This document shows positions 7,011 through 13,308 of a DNA stretch of 35,742 nucleotides, piece by piece. The translations under genes were made by a program, and so were the position numbers. Positions within the stretch are counted from its first letter, which is position 1. Each line of letters starts with the position of its first letter. The notes under the pieces are model-generated. The model was given only the letters and a program-made list of their open reading frames with translations, ran no database searches and had not been told where the DNA came from. Location: the NCBI GenBank assembly GCA_004356015.1, contig SMYD01000047.1:1-35742 (forward strand). The letters are read 5' to 3'. This DNA is from Acidobacteriota bacterium. Lineage in GTDB: Bacteria > Acidobacteriota > Polarisedimenticolia > SMYD01.

Positions 7011-9472
7011 TTTTTGCTGTCGGTGACCATCTTGGCCAGCACCGTATGCTCCTCGTCCAGCCAGACGCGCTTGGGGTTGCTCGGCAGCTTTGCCTTGAAG
7101 GTGAAATCGGGTGAGCTCACGGCCTGGCGCTGGATGGACGGCTGCTTGCCCCCCAGGTCGTAGTAGACCGGAACCACCAGTTGCTTCCAGTTATCCTCGT
7201 CCTGGACGATGCGGCCGGTGAGGAGATAACCGCCGTCTTCGCTGCGCTGGGTGGAATAGGAAAACTTCACCGTCGGTATCTCAGCCGTGTAAAACCACTG
7301 ATCGAAGAACCAGCCCAGGGGAATGCCCGCGACCTCTTCCATATCGGTCTTGAGCATCTGGGTGGTCACCATGCCACCGCTGTGGGCTTCCAGGAACGCT
7401 CTCATTCCCTCCAGGAATTTGTCCGGCCCCAGGAGGGTGCGAATCATATGGACCACGTAGGCGCCCTTGTTGTAGATGAGATTGGTCCGATAGTCCCCGG
7501 CGAAGACCGCGGACGGCGCGGACGCGTAAATGGCTCCGGCGATGGGGAAACCCGAACGCTCGCCCATCTTGGCGCCGTCAAGCCAGCGCTTGAGCTTCTC
7601 CTGGAACTTCTTGGATCCGTCAATCTGATCGACATAAATGGCTGAGGCATATTCGGCGAACGCCTCTGAGAGCCACACGTCTTCATCTCGGCCCCAGAGA
7701 ACTTCATGACCGAACCACTGGTGCGCCATCTCATGAGCGAAGAAATCGTGGAAATAAGGACCCCGTGCGGAGCGCGTCATGAGCTCCGCCGCCAGACCTG
7801 CGGACACGAAGGCTTCTCCGGTGAGAAAGAGCAATCCAGGTGGTGCCTGGCCGAAACCCACCCCCACCGCCATCTGGGTGATATCAAGGCGGTCATAGGG
7901 GTAGGGGCCGAAGAACTCCTCGAACAGCTTGAGAATAGCCATGGCCTCCTTGCTCACCGCTTTCATCTTGGTGGTGCCCCGCAGACGTCCCAGGGGCGTG
8001 GCATGGACTCCCACGGTGATCTCCCGCCCGGTCTTCTCACTCTTGTAAATGTCCTCCCGGCTGGAAAATCTCCCGAAGATGAAACTGGGGAAAGCCACCT
8101 CCTGATCCATCACCCAACGCGTGACCTGCATGCCTTTTTCTTCTCTGGTTTCCACCAGCCTGCCCGAGGCGATGGCGCTGAGAGGGCTCTTGACCCGGAT
8201 GGTCCAGTCGATGGCGTACTTCCCCCCCAGGTAACCGTGCTGGGGAAACCATGGATAGGTATTGATGATGTTCCATGAGTAGTCGGTCAGTTGGATGATG
8301 GTCTTCTCATCGGCCTGGAAACGCAGGGTCGTCTCCTGCCCGGGCGCCAGGGGCTCGGACATGCGCACCAGCACGGAGTTCCTCTTGTGGACGAACGGCA
8401 ACTCGTGGCCTTCGGCATCCTGTACCGATTTGAGGGTCACCGGGCGGCCGCCCTTTTCCCACCAGCCGTAGCCAAGGTTGTTGACCAGAGCAAACGGCAC
8501 CACGCTCAACTCCTCGGCAAGGGGCACGAAGGTCACCTTGGCGTCGATGCTGAAGATGATGGTGGTGGGGATATCGATGGTCATCTCGATCTTGCTGATG
8601 TCCAGCAACGGCTTCTGATCCAGGAGCAGGTCCGCGTCCCAGCGCCCTTTGTTGTCGTAATCTTCCGCAAGATCAAACGCGGTCCAGGTGAAGACGCGCT
8701 GGTTGACTCCGGCGCCCTGGCTCGGATGCGTCCCTATCCAGACCTCCTGCCCGCTGGAGTGGGCAAGGGAGTAGGTCAACCACTCGGAGCCGATCTTGAG
8801 CTCCGCCAGGAAAAAGGAAAACCGATCGATGCCGGTGAACTCCTGCAGGATGAAATCCCGCTCCATGTTGGCACCGTCGACGTAGAACGCTTCCTTGTTC
8901 CGTTTCTTGAAGCTGTCCTCTGCCGTGCCGGCATCCGCATCACCGTCCGCCATCAATCCCGCCAGTTCTTCATCCAGGCCGTCGGTGAAGCGGAAGAAGA
9001 CCTCCGTGAACCGCGCCTGGAAAATGTCGAACTTCTTTTCACCAGAGGCAGGTTGCAGGATCACGTCGGCCGGCATCTTGCCCGGGAAGTTGACACCGGA
9101 ATTTTTGCCGCTGAGAGTCGCCTTGAGCATGTTGACCCCGGCGATGCCGTTGGCCCGCATGGAAACAACTCCGTCACCCACGAAATGCGCCCCGGTGACC
9201 CGGCCCAGGAGTGGCTGGGCAAACCAGAGGCGGCCGGATTTGAGTTCGATTTCCAGGCCATCCCGCTCGATCTTGACGTTCTCAACCGCGGCGGAGCGCG
9301 TGCTGTCCAACCCAAGACTGAAGAACGCGTCGAAGACACGGGCAAGTTCGGCGTCTTCCGCTGCCCCTGCCACTGGTGTCAAGACAACCATCACCACCAG
9401 AAGCAGACCCAGAGCAGGCGAGAGAATCAAAGAATACAAGCGGTTCCACGGGCCTTGCAGCATGCGGCACAT
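7007..9472 (-). CDS. Secreted M1-family (gluzincin) metallopeptidase with a large N-terminal region and no GxMEN motif
   Basis: The 821-residue protein begins with a signal or anchor helix (about residues 13-37, ending VAGAAED), so it is probably exported to the periplasm or surface. The zinc site is HEMAH at 580-584 with the third ligand E603 (LSEAFAEY), the HExxH-x18-E spacing of family M1. The aminopeptidase exopeptidase motif GxMEN is not seen; its place is taken by GFGQAPPG at 539-546. Residues 40-300 form a long region I cannot assign before the M1 beta-rich N-domain. The ATG at 9472 has GGAGG six bases upstream. It is the first gene of the operon running to lpxH and overlaps nfo by 4 bp. 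Peptidase class is certain; substrate and aminopeptidase activity are not. Confidence 0.92.
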   Translation of the reverse strand: MCRMLQGPWNRLYSLILSPALGLLLVVMVVLTPVAGAAEDAELARVFDAFFSLGLDSTRSAAVENVKIERDGLEIELKSGRLWFAQPLLGRVTGAHFVGDGVVSMRANGIAGVNMLKATLSGKNSGVNFPGKMPADVILQPASGEKKFDIFQARFTEVFFRFTDGLDEELAGLMADGDADAGTAEDSFKKRNKEAFYVDGANMERDFILQEFTGIDRFSFFLAELKIGSEWLTYSLAHSSGQEVWIGTHPSQGAGVNQRVFTWTAFDLAEDYDNKGRWDADLLLDQKPLLDISKIEMTIDIPTTIIFSIDAKVTFVPLAEELSVVPFALVNNLGYGWWEKGGRPVTLKSVQDAEGHELPFVHKRNSVLVRMSEPLAPGQETTLRFQADEKTIIQLTDYSWNIINTYPWFPQHGYLGGKYAIDWTIRVKSPLSAIASGRLVETREEKGMQVTRWVMDQEVAFPSFIFGRFSSREDIYKSEKTGREITVGVHATPLGRLRGTTKMKAVSKEAMAILKLFEEFFGPYPYDRLDITQMAVGVGFGQAPPGLLFLTGEAFVSAGLAAELMTRSARGPYFHDFFAHEMAHQWFGHEVLWGRDEDVWLSEAFAEYASAIYVDQIDGSKKFQEKLKRWLDGAKMGERSGFPIAGAIYASAPSAVFAGDYRTNLIYNKGAYVVHMIRTLLGPDKFLEGMRAFLEAHSGGMVTTQMLKTDMEEVAGIPLGWFFDQWFYTAEIPTVKFSYSTQRSEDGGYLLTGRIVQDEDNWKQLVVPVYYDLGGKQPSIQRQAVSSPDFTFKAKLPSNPKRVWLDEEHTVLAKMVTDSKK

Positions 9473-9526
9473 TTGAGTCCTCCCCGTGACCCCGGAGGGC
9501 CGGGTGATGATGGGTGCGGCAAAGTC

Positions 9527-9556
9527 ATTCTATCGGCCGCCGCGCCGGGGCCGCAA
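9527..9556 (-). promoter_or_regulatory. Putative sigma70-type promoter for the M1 peptidase-nfo-que-tgt operon
   Basis: Read on the minus strand, TTGCGG (9556-9551) and TAGAAT (9532-9527) are separated by 18 bp. The -10 matches the consensus at five of six positions; the -35 is weaker. Predicted initiation near 9520 gives a leader of roughly 47 nt before the ATG at 9472, with a good Shine-Dalgarno. It is the only candidate I see in the 91-bp gap after the acyl-CoA synthetase gene. Confidence 0.4.
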
Positions 9557-9563
9557 GCGGCCC
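9548..9563 (-). other. GC-rich stem-loop immediately after the acyl-CoA synthetase stop codon
   Basis: GGGCCGC and GCGGCCC form an inverted repeat separated by two bases; allowing a CTTG tetraloop leaves a six-pair stem. It begins at the base next to the TGA stop (9566-9564). There is no T-run after it, so it is not a classical intrinsic terminator. It could protect the mRNA 3' end, pause polymerase, or simply reflect GC-rich sequence. It overlaps the proposed -35 of the next operon. Confidence 0.35.
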
Positions 9564-11474
9564 TCAGGATGACGATCGCTGGAACAGGTCATCGATTTCC
9601 CGCCGGTAAAGGCGGAGAACCGCGGCCCGGCGGACTTTGAGGGTTGGCGTCAGGGTGCCGTCGTCCACCGAGAATTCACGGGGCAGCAGATGAACCTTCT
9701 TGACCACTTCGGCCGGGCGGCAACCACTCCCCGAGCCGGCGCGCCTGGCCACCTGACGGCGCATGAGGTTCTGAATCTCAGGGTCGTCGACCAGGGCGGC
9801 GGGTGCGAGGTCAGGGCGCCCGTGGCGCCGCGCCCAGGAGCGCAGTTCGGCAAAGGCGGGCACCACCAGGACGGCCAGATAGTCCCGATCCTGCCCCACG
9901 GCCATGACCTGGTCCACGTAGCGGCTGGACTTGATGCGTTCCTCGATGAGTTCGGGTTCCACATTCTCCCCGTTGGCGAGGACGATGGTGTCCTTGAGAC
10001 GGCCGGTGAGGACCAGATCGCCACTGGCCAGAAACCGGCCCAGATCGCCCGTATCGAACCATCCCTCCCGGTCCAGGACGGCGGCAGTGGCCTCCGGATC
10101 CCGGTAATACCCGCGCATCACCTGGGGTCCGCGCACCAGAATCCGTCCCTGCCGGCCGGCCGGCCGGTCCCCACCCTTCTCATCCACGATTCGCACCTCG
10201 GTGCCGGGCAGAGGACGCCCCACCGTGCCGGGAAGGTTGTGCGAGAACCGCCGGCAGGTCAGGACGGGCGAGGTCTCGGTCAGGCCATAACCGTTGAGCA
10301 GGCGCAGGCCCACGACCTCGAAGAAGAGATCCAGGTCCATGGAAAGGGTGGCGCCCCCGGAAAGGGCGCCCCGCAAGCGGCCGCCTGTGGCGGCGCGCAC
10401 CCGGCGAAAGACCAGGCGCCGGGTCACCAGGTGCAGGATCGGCGTGAACGCCAGGTATTCCAGGAGCGCCCGCAGCTTGCCGGGGCGCTGAGGGCCGTTT
10501 CCCGGGGCAGGTTCGCCGGCCAGGACGCGGCGGGCCAGAACCGCCCGGGTGCCGGCGCTCCAGGCTGCCAGGGCCAGGCGCCGGCGCAGGGGCGGCGCCT
10601 CGGCGATGGCGGCCATGGCCCGCTCATGAATGCCGGCCCAGAGCCGGGGCACGGAAGCAAAAAAACCGGGCCGCACCTGGCGCAGATCGTCCTTGAGAGT
10701 GCGCAGGGAGGAGTAGACAATCTCCGCCCCGGCTCCCAGGCCGGCATACTCCACGGTCCGTTCGTACATGTGCCAGCTCGGGAGAATGGAGAGCAGGCTC
10801 TCTCCTTCCGGAATCTTGATGATGGTCAGGATGGCGGCGATGTTGGACAGGATGTTGCCGTGGGTCAGCATGACGCCCTTGGGACGACCGGTGGTCCCTG
10901 ACGTGTACACGATGGTCGCCAGGTCGCCCCTGCCCACATTCGGCGCCGGGAAGCCTTCCGGGAGCCGCCCCTGGTCCAGGGCCGTTCGCCCTGCTTCCGA
11001 CAGTTCGCTGAAGCTTCGGACTGTATGCCGGGGGTCCCGGCCATCGGAGAGGTCCACCACTTCCACCAGGCCGGGGAGATGGCGGCGCATCCTCGAAACC
11101 CGTGCCAGCTCCTCGGGTCCTGCCACGAGAATGAACCGGCAACCGGCATGGGCAAGGGTCATGGCCAGTTCTTCACCGGTCAGCCGGGAGGAACAGGGCA
11201 CATCCGCCGCGCCGCAGGCCAGGATGGCCAGGTCGGCCAGCAACCACCGATCCCAGTTCTCGGAAATGAGACCGACCCGGTCGCCGCGCCGGACGCCCAG
11301 CAGGGTCAGCCCGGCAGCAAAACAGCGCACCTGTTCAGCCGCCTCCCGGTAGGTGATAGAGGAGAAGCCACTTCCCTGGCGCCGGCGCTGAACCGGGAGG
11401 GAGGCATGGGCGGCGGCGCTGGCGAAGAAAAAATCAGACAGGTTCTCGGCTCGCAGAGCAGCAGGCGCCAGCAT
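9564..11474 (-). CDS. Long-chain acyl-CoA synthetase (AMP-forming), FadD/ACSL type
   Basis: This 636-residue adenylate-forming enzyme activates fatty acids to acyl-AMP and then acyl-CoA. Diagnostic motifs are the AMP/P-loop signature YTSGTTGRPKG at about 190-200, LPSWHMYERTVEY, GYGLTETSP, GWFDTGDLG in the hinge region, LKDTIVLANGENVEPE, and LTPTLKVRR near the C-terminus carrying the adenylation lysine. The long insertion before GGATLS and the NGENVEPE text match the large ACSL/FAA-like group rather than short-chain synthetases. GTG 11477 directly precedes ATG 11474; I chose the ATG because AGG lies at better spacing. It is divergent from the lipoprotein at 11532 and is probably monocistronic. 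Chain length is not predictable here. Confidence 0.93.
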   Translation of the reverse strand: MLAPAALRAENLSDFFFASAAAHASLPVQRRRQGSGFSSITYREAAEQVRCFAAGLTLLGVRRGDRVGLISENWDRWLLADLAILACGAADVPCSSRLTGEELAMTLAHAGCRFILVAGPEELARVSRMRRHLPGLVEVVDLSDGRDPRHTVRSFSELSEAGRTALDQGRLPEGFPAPNVGRGDLATIVYTSGTTGRPKGVMLTHGNILSNIAAILTIIKIPEGESLLSILPSWHMYERTVEYAGLGAGAEIVYSSLRTLKDDLRQVRPGFFASVPRLWAGIHERAMAAIAEAPPLRRRLALAAWSAGTRAVLARRVLAGEPAPGNGPQRPGKLRALLEYLAFTPILHLVTRRLVFRRVRAATGGRLRGALSGGATLSMDLDLFFEVVGLRLLNGYGLTETSPVLTCRRFSHNLPGTVGRPLPGTEVRIVDEKGGDRPAGRQGRILVRGPQVMRGYYRDPEATAAVLDREGWFDTGDLGRFLASGDLVLTGRLKDTIVLANGENVEPELIEERIKSSRYVDQVMAVGQDRDYLAVLVVPAFAELRSWARRHGRPDLAPAALVDDPEIQNLMRRQVARRAGSGSGCRPAEVVKKVHLLPREFSVDDGTLTPTLKVRRAAVLRLYRREIDDLFQRSSS

Positions 11475-11483
11475 CACCTATCC

Positions 11484-11489
11484 AGTCTA
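11484..11489 (-). promoter_or_regulatory. Putative -10 element TAGACT for the acyl-CoA synthetase gene
   Basis: On the minus strand TAGACT lies six bases before GTG 11477 and nine before ATG 11474. Initiation seven bases downstream would fall on or beside the start codon, giving a leaderless or nearly leaderless mRNA. No good -35 is seen. The same GTAGACT string recurs upstream of two other genes here (12595 and 23755). Confidence 0.35.
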
Positions 11490-11496
11490 CAGCCTC

Positions 11497-11525
11497 TTGA
11501 CGGCCCGAGAAGTGACCGGTACGGT
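11497..11525 (+). promoter_or_regulatory. Putative promoter TTGACG-N17-TACGGT for the lipoprotein at 11532
   Basis: TTGACG (11497-11502) and TACGGT (11520-11525) are exactly 17 bp apart. The -10 ends six bases before ATG 11532, and there is no Shine-Dalgarno between them, the layout of leaderless transcripts with a TANNNT element just upstream of the ATG. The -35 matches the consensus at five of six positions. Confidence 0.5.
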
Positions 11526-11531
11526 CGACCC

Positions 11532-12575
11532 ATGCGCATTTCGTACTCTTTAGGCGCATCCGCCATGGCAGTCGCCCTCTGGGCCTGCGCGGCGGCGCCG
11601 GCTCCCTCCCACTCCGCCCCGGAGGGACGTGAATCCATACCTCGCCTTCCCCTCCTGCGCGCCGGGCGGAGTCTCCATTTTCGCGGCTACAGCAAGACCG
11701 ACATCTCGCAACCGAACCTGGCGCCCGCTCCGCAGGTGGGTTATCTCCTCTCCCGGCTGCTCATCAAGGAAGTGGACGGGCACGGGGGGTTCACCCTGGA
11801 AGAGGAGAACGCCCTCTACTCGGCGGAGGGGAATTCTCTCAGCCGCCTGGGAACGCCTCGCGACCGGCGCACTCGCCTCATCCATATCAATCCGGCAGAG
11901 GGCCGGGTCAGGATGGAGCCCCAGATAACCCGCCCGCCCGCGGACTCGCGCAACCGCGCCCGCGCCCTCACGGTGCGGACCACGGACGATGGTCTTGGTC
12001 TCAACGCCGCCGCACGCAGCGCTGCCGGGCTGGCCTCCCTGGTCCTGCCGCCGGCCACCTTTGCCGCCCTGGCGGCGGGCGAGACGGTCGTTCATGACTT
12101 CGACTTCTGGCTGGTGAAAGACTCCCCGGGAGAGGATCTCGGCATCGTGGCGGCGGAGCCTCAGCCGGCCGCGCCGCCGGCGGACGCCCGAGGCCGGGTA
12201 CGGGGGCACACCGAGTACCGGCCTCTGGGACGGGAACCGTTCAGGGTGACCTGGCGCCAAACCCTTCCCCCCGCCGACGTCGCCATGGAGGCACCGGTGC
12301 AGCAGCCCGATGAGCAGGTCGAACTGTCGGCCCTCGCGGTGGCTGTGAAGATGGATCTGACGGTGGAGTGGCGCCCGGGACCGGACGGGAAGCGGGCCCG
12401 GGGACTGGCCCGCCATGACCGGATGACATGGACCATCCTGGACTCGGTGGACGAGCCCTTGATCCTCGCCAGCGACGGGACCCTGGAACTGGAAATCGGC
12501 GAAGGTGCTGGTTCCAGCAGCCGGAAAGCCTACATGTTCCGCCGTCTCGACCGGGTTGAAGAGGGTTCACCTTGA
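11532..12575 (+). CDS. Exported lipoprotein-like protein, family not recognised
   Basis: I do not recognise this 347-residue protein. It begins MRISYSLGASAMAVALWAC, a signal peptide ending in a plausible but imperfect lipobox (LWAC, Cys at residue 19), followed by a Pro/Ala/Ser-rich linker. The body is Arg/Pro/Glu-rich and looks largely beta-stranded in the second half. Segments such as HDFDFWLVKDSPGEDLG and YRPLGREPFRVTWRQTLPP suggest a substrate-binding or beta-sandwich envelope domain, but there is no catalytic motif. It has no Cys beyond the signal region. ATG 11532 is supported by the promoter just upstream and by the signal peptide. It precedes the Cys-rich secreted protein at 12642, which has its own promoter starting at this gene's last codons. 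Confidence 0.75.
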   Translation: MRISYSLGASAMAVALWACAAAPAPSHSAPEGRESIPRLPLLRAGRSLHFRGYSKTDISQPNLAPAPQVGYLLSRLLIKEVDGHGGFTLEEENALYSAEGNSLSRLGTPRDRRTRLIHINPAEGRVRMEPQITRPPADSRNRARALTVRTTDDGLGLNAAARSAAGLASLVLPPATFAALAAGETVVHDFDFWLVKDSPGEDLGIVAAEPQPAAPPADARGRVRGHTEYRPLGREPFRVTWRQTLPPADVAMEAPVQQPDEQVELSALAVAVKMDLTVEWRPGPDGKRARGLARHDRMTWTILDSVDEPLILASDGTLELEIGEGAGSSSRKAYMFRRLDRVEEGSP

Positions 12576-12600
12576 CGTTGCGACAGCACCACCGTAGACT
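12572..12600 (+). promoter_or_regulatory. Putative promoter TTGACG-N17-TAGACT for the CcmH-like gene
   Basis: TTGACG (12572-12577) and TAGACT (12595-12600) have 17-bp spacing. The -35 overlaps the stop codon of the preceding lipoprotein gene. Initiation near 12607 would give a leader of about 35 nt with GGAG placed seven bases before ATG 12642. Confidence 0.55.
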
Positions 12601-12641
12601 TTTTCCTGTTCCCGCCCCCCTCGAACATGTGGAGTGACAGG

Positions 12642-13178
12642 ATGAAAAGCCGTCTGAAGACCGTTCGCACCCTGGCCCTGACTGTCTTTCTGGGCGCTGC
12701 CGTCTGCCTGGCGCCGGTTCATGGGGAGGGCGAGAAAGCCTCCGGGGAAGACAAGCAACCGGCCGACGCCGAGACGTCCCGCATAGAGGGCACGGACCTG
12801 TTTCTAGCCCCCGCCGAGGTCACGGCCGAAGCCCTGCGCCACTCCGGCAGGATCGTGTCCCAGACCGGCGACCTCAACATCCAGGTCGAGAATCAGTTTT
12901 TCGATGAATTCCCGGGCTACGACATGGATAACCTGAGCGACGGACAGAGGGACTGGCTCCTGAAGAGGGCCAACGGTGTCTACTGCACGTGCGGATGCCG
13001 TGGCGACACGGTGGCACGCTGTGTCGTCCTGGATCCCACCTGCCAGACGGCCCGCAACATGCTGGACAAGATACTGGCGCGCGCGGGCCAGCTCAGCAAG
13101 GAGGAACTGGACGCGGCCAGGATTGCCGCCAAGGCCTCCGCCGCCGAGAATCCAGCCAGGCCGGCACCGTCCAACTGA
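12642..13178 (+). CDS. Secreted Cys-rich protein with a CcmH-like CxCGC motif
   Basis: This 178-residue exported protein has a signal peptide ending near VHGEGE (about residue 28). Its notable part is residues 110-160: YCTCGCRGDTVARC, then C134, giving cysteines at 115, 117, 119, 127 and 134, followed by an ARNMLDKI-x-LSKEEL helical pair. This layout resembles variant CcmH/NrfF thiol domains, in which a CxCGC centre precedes a short helical segment with an EE motif. Those proteins reduce apocytochrome c before haem attachment. Similarity is by motif only, and a metal-binding role is equally possible. I chose ATG 12642 over 12627 because of the GGAG seven bases upstream and the signal peptide. 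No other cytochrome c maturation gene is nearby. Confidence 0.7.
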   Translation: MKSRLKTVRTLALTVFLGAAVCLAPVHGEGEKASGEDKQPADAETSRIEGTDLFLAPAEVTAEALRHSGRIVSQTGDLNIQVENQFFDEFPGYDMDNLSDGQRDWLLKRANGVYCTCGCRGDTVARCVVLDPTCQTARNMLDKILARAGQLSKEELDAARIAAKASAAENPARPAPSN

Positions 13179-13258
13179 AGACGCACCGGGGCGCGAACTA
13201 CCTTCCCCGGACGGCGGAGATGCCGCGCCACCGGCTCTCTCGCCCCTGCCAGAGATGG

Positions 13259-13288
13259 TAGGATCCCGCTTCCTGTGACGAACCACAG
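13259..13288 (+). promoter_or_regulatory. Possible -10 (TAGGAT) and small 5' hairpin before the EF-G-like gene
   Basis: TAGGAT at 13259-13264 could be a -10 element, though no fitting -35 is seen. CTGTG (13273-13277) and CACAG (13284-13288) form a five-pair stem around a six-base loop at the start of the predicted leader. The Shine-Dalgarno AGGGAG lies six bases before ATG 13309. Confidence 0.25.
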
Positions 13289-13308
13289 AAGAAGTCAGGG
13301 AGCTACCC

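Noticed and set aside
9548-9563. Stem-loop after the synthetase stop called as an intrinsic terminator
   Set aside because: No T-run follows; I list it only as a stem-loop of uncertain role.
8291-9640. 449-residue plus-strand frame opposite the M1 peptidase
   Set aside because: Antisense shadow; it runs through the peptidase promoter and into the synthetase gene without any coding signature.
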